Shown: positions 1-14,900 of the stretch, one piece after another
Position numbering within the stretch: position 1 is the first letter of the stretch
How the letters are laid out: each line of letters begins with the position of its first letter
From: Nematostella vectensis
Lineage: Eukaryota; Cnidaria; Anthozoa; Actiniaria; Edwardsiidae
Direction of reading: 5' to 3'
Assembly: GCF_932526225.1 (NCBI RefSeq)
Contig: NC_064042.1
Coordinates: 10,864,540 to 10,928,539, forward strand
Length of the DNA: 64,000 nt
Notes under the pieces: model-generated
The model's database searches: none
Told to the model about the DNA's origin: nothing
Seen by the model: only the letters and a program-made list of their open reading frames with translations
Made by a program: the position numbers and the translations under genes

Positions 1-3000
1 CGGGACACGGGAACTCCTGCGCGAATGTGGTACCCTCAGGGCAATAGTGCCCAGCGGGGCATGTACTGTTGTTGTAGAGGACGACAGGGGCTTGCCAGTT
101 ATCGCAAAAGAATCCAGCGGGACAGACCTGAAAAAGGGGGTAGAGGGTAACGCTGCTAATTGGGCCTTATCTCTCAAACAACCCTCCCTTAACAGGATTT
201 GTCATTTTTCGCGCCAGTGAGATCAATGAAACTGTGTTACTATCAAAACCTACCTTGCAAGAGGACTGTCCGGTCTCGTCCTGGTAGCGTCCGGAGTCAC
301 ACCGGACAGGCTCGGGTGATCCGAGCGGGCACTTGTGTCCAAGCGTGCAGTTATACTCATTGGGCTTGCATACCCTCTGCCGGGGCGGACAGTAAGACCC
401 CTCACAGCAGGGCGCGGTCACCCTCGTGTTCCCCCCTCCTTCGCAGTAATACCCTTCCGTGCAGTCGTTACAGTCACTCAGGGCGGTATTCTGGGTTGAG
501 TTACTGAAGGTTCCTGGGGGACACGGCGTATGCATTTGACTCTTGGAAGGACAATAGGAGCCGGCGGGGCAGACATTGCCAGTCACGCCGTCGGTCGGGT
601 TAGGCACTTTTGCGCCGCTGATGCAGTAGAACCCGGCACTGCAATTACCAGAAGGCGCGTCCAGACCGGTGGACCCGCAGTAGAACTGGCCGGGGCATAT
701 CAGCTGGGATGAGCTCTCCTGGGGGCAGTAGTACCCTGGTTGACACAGCCCTCCCCCGTCTTCGGGCCTACTGGGACGTGCCGTGATGGATCCGTTGGTG
801 CAGTACCAGCCACCATCACATGGTCCAGTCGGGGCGCTGAGACCTGACGAGGCAAGAGTGTAATATGAGACCAAAAAGGTGTAGTTACGGGAAGACGCAG
901 GGGGCGTGCGAACGGGCCCCATCGACCTTTTAAAAGCGGTCTGTTCTAATTGGATAACCGCCGAACCTTAGAGTTTTTGCATGTGAAGTACCGCGCCCCC
1001 TGTGAAATCCTGACATCGCGCTTTGTTTCTTGTTTCGTGTTTCTTGACACGTTTGAAGCGTCAATAGAACGCAAGTTCAAAACTTGTCCCGTTTAGGCGA
1101 GTTCTGCTGTAAGGAGTGTTTGATAAACTCAAGGCATTTTCCCATCTGACAGGTTAACTAGAGGGTTATTTAGGGGCATTTTCAACGATACTTGGTTAAG
1201 AGGCGGCTCTTTTATATTTCCCCGCTGTTCGATTTACTGAGGTCACACGAACCTGCTGTCTCGCAGTAGAACCCAGGTGTACACGTCTGGCATGCTGACA
1301 CATCAGACTGACCGGTCAGATTATTGAAGGTCCCTTCCTTGCAGGCATAAGTCACGCCCGCAAAACTCTCGGGTGGACAGTAGTATCCCGCGGGACAGAT
1401 TTCGGGCACTGTTGTGTTACCGGCGCAGAAGTACCCTTTGGGGCACGTAAGACAGACAGCTTGCTGGGTAGCGTTCTGGTAGGACCCTGGAGGGCACGAA
1501 ACTGGTAGGGGCGAGCCTTGAGGGCACTTATAACCCGACGGACACTCTCCACCTAGGGCGGGGTCCGCTGGTCTTGGCGTGTGTGAGCCCGCGTGGCAGT
1601 AGAATCCAGGATCACATGGTCCGGTGACCGTTGTCTGGTTTCCGCTCTCGCAGTACGAGCCGGCTCGGCATTGGGTGCATTCGTTCGCTGAGCGAATCCT
1701 GTTTTGACCTCCAGGGGCGTATCTAAAGCAATAAAACAAATGACTTACAGATGTACTCTGATACGAAAGTGGAGAAGGGGGACGAAGTGGAAAAGATGGT
1801 GCGTGAAGGTCAGCGAAGGAGACGGAGACGGAAACGGAAAAGGAACAGAACAGTTCCTTTTTCCAGATCATTTTTTACGTCTCCTTCACGATGATTTACA
1901 AACCAGCCTATGGTCTCACGTCACTGCTTTCTTCTCTGTTTCCTTTCAGCCGTCTTTACAGAAGTTCACAAAAAATATAATATAAAAAAATAATTTAAAT
2001 CTGATACTTAAACTGAATAAAGCTTCACAGAAGTTTCAAACAAATATCCACTGCCATTTTAACGTCAAACTGAGTAGTATTCGGATTTATAAACAACCTT
2101 TTTTTCATTGCCATTGCAAAAGACAGCGTTTTATATACGTCCGATGCTCTTGGGACAAACGCTTTGCTGAAATAGTCCGAAGCAAGAGCAATTCATTTGG
2201 TCGAACATACCTTCCCGGTGGACAAGGCTGTCGGGACGACACCCCTTGTAAGCAGTAGTACCCTCCCGTGGGACACGACCCATACCAGGGAGGGGTGTGT
2301 CCTGTATCGACTGGGGGGGTGGGGCTCGGGGCACGCCGGTAGCAGTAGTATCCCGCCGAGCATACGTCGGAGACATTCTTCAGTCCCGTCCCCTGACAAT
2401 AGTACCCCGCAAGGCAGTCCGTACACTGGGTCACTAGTGACAAGCCTGTCCGAGATCCGAACGTCCCTTCCGGACACGCCTGCTTGAGGCCGTTGAAAGT
2501 AGCATCATCGCCAATGTGACAGAAGTAGCCTTGGGGGCAAGGGGCGGGGTCTATGGTCCCGCCCATGCACTCGTATCCCGCGGGACAGACCTTGCACGCG
2601 GAGTGGCCAGTCTCGTTGGCATAGTAACCTAAGGACAATAAAGGCGGTTGTAAATCCTTTGATTGATGTTCTTTAGGTAATTCGAGCAACTACGACGTCG
2701 ACGGCAGGGAGAATGTAACTCACAAACAAGCTTTCATGCTTGGCACTTAAGAAGTTTTAATAAAATTCACTCAACAGACAAGCCCTAGAATCTTATTTCT
2801 AACATAGCGAACAAGCATAGTCTAGTTTTCCATCTGGAGTTTTCAAGTTGTAGTTTGCAGAAAAACGGCTGAGATGTATCAGACAAAATCCACATGAGTG
2901 CATTTCAACGTCTGGCTCTTTGAATTTTCAACTGTTTCCTCCCGTCACCGTTCGCGTTGCCGTTATCGTTGCTTAAATTCCCTATTAGCTTGAGCAGTCT

Positions 3001-6000
3001 ATGCAGATAAATGAAGCCTTGCTTGATGTCTTATTACCTTGTTTCAAATTGAAGCAACAAGTAAAGTCAGCGATCTGTTTTTCCCTAAATACCCACGTGT
3101 AAAACGTCTTTTTAAAACAAGGGGCCAAACGTGAACAAGTGTTTGAGCAACACAAAATACGTAATGGCAGCACCGCTAACAGGGGTGCGAAATGCTGCGA
3201 ACACTTGCTACTATCACCGAATCAGCTGTGTCTTAGGATCATCTTTCACCATCTACTCCTCACCTAGAGAGTGCATGTCTACTTACCTACAAGACAATTC
3301 TGGGGCTGCTGTCCTGCCAAGCAGAACTTCCCTTTTGGACAGGCCCCGCCAGTGGACCCATTATTTGGGCGTGGCATTGTCGCCCCTCGGGTACAATAGT
3401 AGCCCGCGTCACAAGTGCCTGTCACAGCCGTCTGCCCTGTGGTGTTACAGTATTTCCCTTCGTCACAAAGTCTACAGTCGCCTACTGCTTTGGCGCCTTC
3501 GTCGGGACTACAAACAGAGATAAATTGTATTAGGCTTTTGAGGTTTTACGCACTAGCAGTTAGTCTAAACAGGATTCAAAAGATGATTAAAATTAAGCCG
3601 GATTAGACAATGACAAGACTCTGTCAGGCGAGTAGCAAGGATTTCTCAAGGAAGGTGGTGGTGGTGGTGGGGGGGTGATCTAATGTTCTTTGTGTTAACA
3701 AAGATATATTGAGATTTAAAAAAATCCATTTGATGTGATTAGGTTGTACACCAGCCCAAAAGAATGTAAAATCCGGCCTTACCCCAATATAAACAACGAT
3801 CAGCTTTATGCCACTAAATTACTTTTAATATGTATCTATGAAGAAATAGTGTCCTCTCTGACACACCCGGCCCCACCCAAATATGAACGACCCTCTGTTT
3901 TGCCACTGATTTACTTACTAGTATGTTCCAGAGGGGCAGGGTATTTCGCGTGTAGTTCCCGCGGGACAATAGTGCCCTCTCACGCACACCCGGCCCCACT
4001 CCAATACGTCCTTTTCGAACGTGGGCGTGGCTCTTGTTGCGTTTCCGAAGCACATATAGCCCGCTTCGCAGTCAGCTGGAAATAGAATGCGAAGTGTTAG
4101 AAATTATTCGCCATTGCATAGGACCGAAAATCAAGATTTTGTATTTTGCTTATGGACAACGTCTCTCAAACCACCTTTATTGATTACGTACTAAAATTAC
4201 ATATGAAGAAAACGTTGTCGTTTGAGAAGTCTGGTACCGAGCAATTTAAGTTGCTTTTCAGAGGCTTTCTCCATTGACCAAAGATGGTCACAGTCACTGG
4301 TTTTCTCTTTTGAATACAATTCATAAAGTTTGCGAAGCACCTGCGGTACGACAGTCTTAAAAATGACAAGAATCATATGCAGGTTTTCCAAATAAGGAAT
4401 ATATTAGTTTCCTTATATGGAAGAATTTTCTTGATATCAAATGACGCTGGTCCCTCGCACTGATTTACCTCGTTTTCTAATTCGCTTTAATGAACTTTGT
4501 TGATTTAGAAAATGCAATGCATAAATTTGACAGGAATCACAAAAAGGTAGTGCAATTTTTAAAACAAATATCAAACAGGAGAACATCTTCATACCGTAGC
4601 GAACGCCTTCAAAAGTCCCAAATTTAAATTTCTTCAGTTAAACTACACATATAAAACCTCCATTTGGCGAACAGATCCATATAAAGAAAACATTAACTCG
4701 ACCCCGAGGGTGTCCGATATATGCAGGTTCTCCTGTATGAAAAGTTAGCATGTACCTGTTGGAGCGGTCTGAGCGGTCGGATTACAGTACTTCCCGGGAG
4801 GACAAGGGACACAACTGGCATTAGACACGGACAAGGCATAGCTGTTGTATGTCCCTTCCGGACACGCTGTTTGCGACTCGCTTCCTATTGGGCAATAAAA
4901 CCCGGCAGTACAGTTCACGGGCGTGGTCATGCTTTTAGTCGGACAATATTTCCCTTCCGGACAAGGCAAACAGTGATCTTGCCGCTCATATGGCTGAAAA
5001 AATAAATGGACAAAAATATTACTTTAAAAAATATCGAAAAGTCTACCCCCGGTAGATAGCCTGGGTGGGACTATCCTCTCGCAAACAGAGACTTTTCCTT
5101 CCTTCCTTCCTTCCTCCCCCCCCCCCCCCCCCCCCCACTCCCCAACGCGCGCTCTGATGTAAAGTATTGCCATTGGTAAATCCTTATCCTCCTTTCCCCC
5201 AATGCTTGAGTGTTGAGACTCTAGGATCCGGCTCTTTCTTTCTCCGCTCCCTTCCCCCTCCCCCAAGCGCACTTATGTATTGCCATTGGCAATTCCCTAT
5301 TCTACCCTCCCCCAAATGCCATAAAAATGGTCATACCTGGTAGGTACCCGGAAGGCACGGCTGCTCAGCCGAAGCTCCCGCTTTGGTAAAGTACCCTGCT
5401 CGGGTGAGTGACGCGTTGGGGCTCTGAGACCCGGCCGGACAGTAGTAGCCGGCGTTACACGGTCCTTCCGGACGTGTTAGACGCTTCACGCTACAGTAGT
5501 AACCCGCATCGCACTGTTGACAATCCTGATTGTTCGTAGCACCGGTACCTAGTTAAATAAATAAAATATACTTGTTAACGCATAAAGTCAAGCAAATATT
5601 CACCATGTAATGGCGATATCAGGAATTCTGCTGTAAATTGTAATTGAATAATTGTTATTTGCGTTGTTTACTTCACTGTAAATGCAAAAGGAGGAAAAAA
5701 TGTAGCTGTTACTTTAGTTGGCATTACTGTTACTGTTGTAATTTGTTGTTATCTATGCTGTTATTTAAAATTATTGTTGCTATATGGTTACGTGATGGGT
5801 GTTTTGTAGTTCATCACTCACCTTTACTATAAGTTCCAGGGTTACATGACTGGAATTCGTAAGACCCGGTGACACAGAAGGTTCCCTGCGGACACGGTTC
5901 CCCTGTGGTGCCGTCTGTGGGGGTTGGGGTGTACGCACCAAGATAACACACGTAACCCGGGTCGCACTGCGCTCTGGGTAATGGCAGACCTTGGGCGTCA

Positions 6001-8920
6001 CAGTACCTTTGGGGGAAAGGTCACGTGATTACGCATGTGTAGATCGAGTACTATAGATTATACTTTATCTACCTCGGGAATGACGCGTCGAAGTCAGTTG
6101 AAAAAAACGGCGGGGTCGAAAGCGAAAAGAGTCGAAAGCGGCGTGGGAGATATTTAAAGATTATTACGTGAACAGACGTTCTTTCCTCTTATCTTATCTT
6201 ATTTATTTGAAGAAAAAAAGGCTGCACGTGTTTTGAAAAGCAAATGCAGATGCAAAACAGACGACACTCATTCAAAATGATGCTTTGTTATACTTGGTAT
6301 TATGCTAACACGACAAAATAGCGGCTAACCGGAATGTTTAACATAACCCAATCAGCAACCAGCGAACCAATCTGTCAATCGAGCGAAAGACTTACCATCC
6401 CGGCGTGCACTTGGTGCAGTTTTCGATGTAGTGGAGCCCACTGCTGTTGCTAAAGTGACCGATTGGGCATGGCTCGGGGTCGCTGGACTCGGGGGGACAG
6501 TAGTAGCCTAGGGGGCAGGTCTTGGGCGTGACCGTCCCTATGGGGCAGTAGTTACCCACCGTACAGGGGGAGCAATCTGATACATTGCGACCACCGGCTG
6601 GAAAAAAAAGGACGTAATTAGGTCTGATTGTTTCCTAGATTACTAGACTAAATCAAAAGATTATGGTCTAAAGGAAATAGTCTCCGCGGCCCATGACAGC
6701 GATCCTGAAAGTTATTCTTAGTAACAGAATACTATTTTTAGATTGTGCATGCTTGTTAACGATTTTAAATAACGGGAGCCAGACAACGATTTACGTATTG
6801 AAGTTCATTGGCGAGAGACCATAGGTGAGAACCTGTTGTCAACATTCTACTCACCGTCAGGTCGGTAGGTGGCCTTGGGGCACGGAATCTGCCGAGGACC
6901 ATACGAACCAATCCGAAGTGACGAAACTCCGTCCGTGATATTCGTCGGGCAATAGAAACCGGGATCGCAGCTTCCAGTAGGATTTTCGGACGCTTTACGG
7001 CAGTATCTTCCAGCCGTACACATAAGGCAGTCCAGGACGTTTTTAGCTCCAAAACTCGGATTGTAAGTTCCGACGGGACAAGGAACTTCAGCTTCGATAC
7101 CTTAAAATAAATGATTTACAAAAGTGTCATTTTCCTTTTCTCGTTCAGCGTTCTTTTTCACGAGTTTGTTGGTTTGCAAACCACAGCAGGGGTTTTAAGC
7201 TCTTGCGCATTGTCAAAATGTGGTTATAACTAGACCACGACACTGTTTATTCCATCCTTTGGAGTTGATACAGCCAGAACTTCAATAATATTTCAATTAT
7301 AAATAACATTAATAAATAACATTACTTAAAATCATTTGAACACTTGCCAAACCACCCACAACAACAATAAACGCCCTCAGGGCACTTCACAGAAATAAAA
7401 CATACCTTCGGGGCAATAGTGAGCCTTACTGCAGGAGGTCGCCTCAGAGACATTCGTCAAACCACCCTTACAATAAAGGCCCTCAGGGCACCTCATAGTG
7501 GTGTTCATATTGGTCTCTGTCGTGGTGTCACTATCACAATAACGTCCCGGGAGGCACACTTGACACACTGACTGTCCTGGTTTGGTGAATAATCCCTTCC
7601 CACAGGGGGAGGGGACGATTGTGGCGTTGAGGCAGTAGTGTCCTGCTGTACAAGGCTTGCAGTCATTCTGGTACCCGGCAGGGGTCCCCACAGTAGTGGT
7701 CAATGTAGCACTGTACCCATCAGGCATAAAGGTACCTGTTTAGAAAATTGCAAGTTAGTTTACTATGGAGATTAGAGCCGTAGAAGCCCAGTGCCACTGG
7801 CATGGCTCCTTATCAAAATACAAAACGTCCAAGTATCTTTTTACATACACCTATTTCACAAAAAGGTGTTAGTGCAAATGGTAAATGGCTTATGGGCACT
7901 GATTATTAGTAAAATTAAAGGTGTTAAATAAAGTACAGCAATGTCAGAGCCAAGCATTGGTAACCTTTAATGGATAATTGTATTGATTTATCCATATTCT
8001 TCGAGACGCATGGTTACGTTCGTTCGTAGAACTGCCATTTGCCAATCGCCATTTGCCATTTGCACTGACAACCTTTATTGAAATCGGTGTATACAACAGA
8101 AACAGCATATATGGATGCTGATGACGAACATCTGATGGTGAACAACGTTCAAAATACCCATGATGCACCCGTTGCAGTGATCATTATGCTCCACTTGACA
8201 GTGCTGAGAAACGCAAGACTAGTTCCAGTACCGCGCGGTTAAACCAGCCTTTTTGTTTTGAGATGGCGGCGTTTTACCGTCGAACTGTCACATTTTGTCG
8301 AATGCTAAGAAAACTAGATCAAACCTAAGGCTAAAATTGTCTTTATGACTCCATCATTATCAAACAATCAAATTATCTGTCATCTTTTGTACAGTATGGA
8401 TTTAATGCTGTACAGTAAGTCAAAACAGCGACCGAAGTCAGCCTTTCATACCTTCACTCGAACGATTCAACACTAAGATTTTCTTTGTTTTCGCCAGCAC
8501 ACGCGCATGCGCACACGTTATTCAGCACTGTCATGCTCACCTATAGGGCACTGCTCAGGCTGCACGCTCCCTTTCTCGCAAAAGTGTCCTTGCGTACAGT
8601 TAAGACACTCTGATTGGCTGGCTTTTCCATACTCTGGGTTATATGTGCCATTATCACAAGGAAACTGCTCAGCCACACGAGTTCCGTTCGGGCAGTAATA
8701 TCCGGGGGGACACTGAGCGGTAGGGGAGGCCTCTCCTCCGAGGCAGTAATAGCGCTCCGGGCAGACCGTGCACTGGGCTGCATCGTAGAGATCTGAGCGG
8801 ATAGTGTATGTTCCAGGCGGACACGGGAATTTTGTCGGGGAGGGGGTTCCTGAAACGCGAAAAGATGATACGACATTTTAAAACAACAAGTAATCAGTTG
8901 GCTGGTTAAATTGTGGTAGA

Positions 8921-8979
<59 letters not shown>

Positions 8980-11900
8980 CAAAATACCCTTTATAAAGAG
9001 TGGGGTGGCGGGGAGGAGGGACTAAGTTATAGACTGCCGCCAACCAAATACATTCCTCCTTTAGAACAAGGCATGAAGGACTTAATACAGCTTACCTAAA
9101 ACTAACACAGGGGAAATGGGTACATAAGTCTACATTCAAACGTCGTTCATTTGCATGTATTTCCATTGAATACGGCTCATGGAAAATACGACGTTTGTGC
9201 ATGGTCTAACTCTAATTAGGACAAAACATCCCAAACATGGTAGGAATGGGCGTCCTTTTAAAGATTTTGAGATTTTGCGTACCCTAGCGCCTTACTGATA
9301 CAATTCTTGTTAAGAGCATTTGCGATGACCTGCTCCCCAAAGAAAAAAAAACGTCCTTCAAGTGGCCGAGTTGCCCTGTCCCATTAAATTCACAACTTTT
9401 GTACTGACCTTCAGGGCAGTAGTGACCAGGTCTGCAGTCCTGCCAAGTGTTGTTATTATTAAGACCGGTACCCCATCCACAGGACTTTGTCTGCGGGCAT
9501 CGTAAACACTCCTCTGCTGCCGTAAGACCAGGACGGTCTCCATAAGTCCCGGGAGGACACGGAAACTGGTCCCCTGCAGCCGTACCATTAGGACAGTAGT
9601 AACCCTCGTAACATACATGGGAAGCATTGGTCTGTCCAGCGGACGGACAGAACATCCCGGCGGTACAGCGCACGCAGTTAATCTTGTAGCCGATATTCCA
9701 TTCAGGGTTATAGGTCCCTATAGGGCACGGTAAGGGCGTTATGGTCGCTTCTTGGGACGTCCCGTCGGGGCAATAGTAACCGGGCGGACAGCTCTTACAC
9801 TCGGTGTAATTACTCAGACCGGTCACATCACTGTAATAGCCGGCATGGCAGGCAAACTGATTCCCAGCCCGGGTCCCCTCGGGACAGTAGTACCCAGGGG
9901 GGCAGTCTGCGGGAGTGACACTTCCTCGGGTGCAGTACTTTCTAGCCGGACAGGTCTGACAAGCCGGAGTCTGCGTAGTGGCGTTTGTGTCCGGGTTGTA
10001 TGTCCCTGCCGGACAAGGGAATTCCCGAGAGTATTTGGTCGCCTGGGGGCAGTAGTGTCCAGCAGGGCAGAGGTAAGGTGTGTAGTCGGACAGGCCGCTG
10101 TCTTGGCAGTAGTAGCCAGGGGGACAGCTGGTACAGGCGGCGTTGTTGGCGGAGCCGTTCTTGCTGTTGTAGGTTCCCGGGCTGCATGGATAGAAAGTCT
10201 GCCCGTCACAGTACCCACCGGTGGGACATACACCTGAAAAAACATGAGGTAATACGTCACACGTCACGCACGTCACACTTGTCACTCAGATAAATCATAA
10301 CGTACACATGATTTCCCATATTTGAGCTAAAATCTATGCTCTCTGGGGATCCTGTAAGATGACATGGTATGTTGTGTATATAGCTGTGTTTTTTTCAACA
10401 AGTAGCAACTCAAATGGCCTTACCATCAGGTGGGCTGTCTGTGGTGGATTGCTCTCGGCATTTGAATCCCGCCCTACATCGCAAGCAATACGATGCGCCT
10501 ACGCCTGAGTAGGTACCCGCTGGACATGGTGCGGGCGCTGAGAGAAATAAAAGAGGTTTTATTTATACTAGCACAGCAGAGAGCAACAGAGAAAACATTT
10601 GAATCCATTTGAAAAAAGGGGGGGGGGGCATTAAAGTACAGCTCGGTATGTTTTATGTAGTTTGAGTGAAGTCCGTGTGTGTAATTCCACTCGTTGACTA
10701 CTTTCAGTGGATGTGCTTTTAATCTGCCCATCACAAAAAAGTGTGTGTTATTTTAATGGGTCGACAGCGTCTTTTATTTAAAATCGATCCCAGCAATTGT
10801 CTCCTGTTAACTCATCCGAAATGTACAACAACAAAATCAATTTCAGCAATTCACTTTGGAGCTATCTCCGCGAATGTTTGGATTTCCTAACAATGTTAAA
10901 CATAATCCAAGCTCTATCTCGGCACATGTGATTTTGAGTTGCCTGTGTTGGATGCGTGACGAAATTTGTGACCCACTCACCCCAGTCCGTCACGGCAAAC
11001 AGGAAGACCGAAAATGAGGTGTCTGACTTGAAATTTACGAGGACATAAGGGAGCTTTCAGCACAATTTAATTGCATGCGACACCTCTACAACTTGTGTCG
11101 TATAGTGTAAATCAGCCATAACGATGCTCGACTACGAGAGCCATAAAGTATAATTTAGGGCTAATACACATGTGTCTAAATCGTGCTGTCTCAACCAGCG
11201 TTTACCTGAGGGATCGGAGCACTGAAAGCCGGGTTTACACAGCTGGCATATTGGAGAGTTGTTTTCGCTGTAGTACCCCGCAGGGCACGTGACTGGGCCC
11301 ATTTCGATAGAGGGGCATGAGTATCCGGGTAGGCAGGGTGTACACTTGATTTGGGCACCAAGCGAATATGTGCCGTTGGGACAAAGAGCCCTATATTAAA
11401 AAGACCATAATATTATAATAGTGAACCCTTACGGGGACGAAAAATTACTACTAATTATCTCGTATAAACGACATCTACGCCCATTCCCGAGGGTGTCGTG
11501 TCAAAGTGGAGGATGACGCATTGACCAATTAGAATGCAGTTTATACGATTGCGTGACATATCACTCCAATGTAGTCACGCTCATGATTCGCGAATTTGTA
11601 TCCCTGTTGGTACATTATGTAGGATAGATGCATTGGCCAATCAAAATGCAGGTAATAACATTGCGTTACATGTCACTCACCTGTAGTCACGGTCTTGGTA
11701 GGGGCACCCGTATCCCGGCGGGCACATGGTACAGGATGACGCGTTGGCCAATGAAAAGTAGCCATTTGGACATGGGACCTCTTTGTTTGAATCGATCCTT
11801 GGGCATGAACTAGAGAAATATACAAAATTGAATAAGTTCGATCCCCCTGTGTTTTAATTTAAAATATAATAAACAAACAGCGATATATTGTAGACGCAGT

Positions 11901-14900
11901 AAAAAGATTCGATTGATAAATTGTAGCATCAATAATCCATTTTCGAATTCTGCTATGCCCGCTGAACAAACAGACCATGGATGCGCTAGGCTCAAATGTT
12001 GACAAATGAACATAACGGGAGAATTACTCGGAGCTTGAATAAAATACAATGCAAGAAATTTTCCTTAGTGTCTATGTCCTACGGGTAAAATGGAATTCCA
12101 AGCTTGACTATTGCGCGAAAACAAATGCTGCAGCTATACAAAAAAACTTTCAACTTTCAATAAGCGCGCAAATGGCGAGAAAGTAAGGGTGCGTAAAAAT
12201 CTTAACAAATATCAATTTTAAGAATAATAGAATAATACAATAACTGAACTCCAGATCCAGATCCAGATCATTTCAGATCCTTCATCGAACACTTCTCAAC
12301 GTGTTACATAAACACGGGTTATCGAACACTTGATCATGTACATTCTCTAACATAAGATGACTTACTATCCAGCACGGCAGGGCGTGCATTCAGTCTGCCC
12401 CCACCCAAATCAGCACTTCTCAACGTGTTACATAAACACGGGTTATCGAACACTTGATCATGTACATTCTCTAACATAAGATGACTTACTATCCAGCACG
12501 GCAGGGCGTGCATTCAGTCTGCCCCACCCAAATCAGCACTTCTCAACGTGCTCCATAAACACGGGTATTCACTTAATAGAACACTTGATCATGTACATTC
12601 TATAACATAATATGACTTACTATCCAGCACGGCAGGGCGTGCATTCAGTCTGCCCCACCCAAATCAGCACTTCTCAACGTGCTACATAAACACGGGTTAT
12701 CCAACACTTGATCATGTACATTCTCCAACATAATATGACTTACTATCCAGCACGACAGGGCGTGCATTCAGTCTGCCTTCCCGTGGAGTACCAGCCATCA
12801 GGACACTTGATCATGTTATCTGTGTCATTCCTCGGGCACGCGTATCCTTTAGGGCAATCCGTACACGTCGCCTGGCCACCAACAGAATACGTCCCTTCGC
12901 CACAGTCTTGGATCCCGACGCCTTCTGGGAAGGGGCACTTCTTGCCTGGGGGGCAGGACGTACATGCGGCAGCTCCCTCATAGGAATACGTCCCTGGGGT
13001 ACATTTCAGGCTGCTGTCTTTTCTATTAATCATGAAACCAGAAAATTGGAAAATGTCTATGTATTATGTCTAATAAAACACTAAATAAGAATCGCCATCT
13101 AAAATGAATTGTCGCAACGATACCTAAAGAATGGTAATATCAATCATCTACCTCGGACAAAAAATCAAAATACTAACAAAATTTCCAAAGTTTAGTTTGA
13201 ATCTAGTTCTATTTTTTTTTTTTTTTTTTTCGAGTGGTAGTTGTACCGGTAGGCACAATAACCCTCCAAAGGCGCAACGATAAATTCCGATTGGATGCAT
13301 GTTCCATACCCTTATTCTGCTATCATTTTAAATTTCCGAAGACGCAACGAAAGTCACGAGAGGTAGCCGACGCGTTACAGCTCGGCCTTTTATCACTAGA
13401 AGCCACCGAAGGTGCAACGAAAAAATGCCGAGTGGTGGCAGTCACCGTACGGCTCGAGTGGTGGTAGGGGCTTAACCATTCGGTCTATTATCATTACAAT
13501 TCTCCAAGTGCAGCGAAAAATTACAGAGTTGTGGTTGGCGCATGACTAGCCCCCGACACCCAGACGTCCACAGTAGTGTCCAGTTATAGGGGGCGTACTT
13601 ACGTTATAAGAGGGCAATAGAAGCCCTTACTGCATGGTGTACAGACGATGCTAGAACCAATAGCGTAAGAGCCAGGAGAGCAGGGGTTTTGTGTCGCTAG
13701 GGTGGTGTTTGGGCACGCGAATCCCGGCGGGCACATGGTGCAGAAGGTTGTACCACCTGTACTGTACGAGCCTAGACATTAAAAATACGTTAGGCAAGAT
13801 AACAAACAAATGTTATTTAATATAGGCGTCTTAAGTTATTGTAAAAACTTGGCGCCTTTGTACGTACATCCAGGGGCGGATCCAAAATGTGGGCTGGATT
13901 AGTGATCCATAGGTTCTTGGTAGGTCACATAGATCTAACTTTTTCATGCTGAATTGGATTTATCGCGACAAGTCAAGCAGACAAAGGCACATGGACAGTA
14001 CCTCCCGTCCCTCAAACATTTATTTTCTTAAAACAAAATGACTTTTCATTTTTTACTCAAAAAGGGGTAGGAGGGGGGGGGGGGGGGGGTGGATATCAAC
14101 CCAATCCACCATCACTATCACAACCACCACCGTCACCGTCATCGCCAACGTCATCATCAATTATCATAAATCCCAAATCAACCCAAATCAACATCACCCT
14201 TACCTCCACCCCATCAGATCACCATTATCATCAACATCAACTATAACCATTATTTGTACTAACATCATCATAACAAGCGTCATCACTTCTAAATTTTTCA
14301 ATTCCGGTTTCTTTTATATACCTGAAGAACACGCGATAGGTGCTGCCGAAGTGGTCGGGCACTTGAACCCTGCCTCGCACCTAACACACGCCGTCTTCCG
14401 CAGAGTGTTCGCGTAATACCCAGAGGAACAGGGCGTTGGCCTGGAATGGGTGTTAGGGCACTCATGGCCGAGAGGGCAGTCCAGACACTCGGTAGCCCTG
14501 GGGTGTGAGTATGTCCCTGCGGCACAAGGCAGCTCCGGGTCACGCGGCGTGCGGCAGTAGTACCCTGCTCGACAGGGCTCGCACGTGGTACCGGAGCTGC
14601 TAGGGTGTTCTCCTGATTGACAGCTAACGGGGGCTTGATCCCGGGCGGGGCAGATTTTGCCGGTAGTAGCATTTGGGCAGGTTTGACAATCGATCACTGA
14701 AAATGAACGAAATTTAAGACTTCGAACAGAGGCGATAGCCAAGGCGTGTGATTAGGGTTGGGCGGTGGTAAGCCCTCTAACACTAAAAACCGTTCTTTTC
14801 CAACTGAAAAATAGCTGAATTTTATATTGTTTTCACACACACCCTCTCTCGACAAATCGTTTCAGGATATTATGTATGGACGATGAGCATCTCCAACAAC

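Noticed and set aside
167-922. Open-frame extension of the GCC exon to 922
   Set aside because: A pyrimidine-rich acceptor at 844/843 joins in the right phase; sequence beyond it lacks the Cys-repeat pattern.
9752-10237. 161-codon plus-strand frame over the GCC gene
   Set aside because: Antisense shadow of the Cys-rich exon 9409-10233, whose frame and splice phases are well supported.
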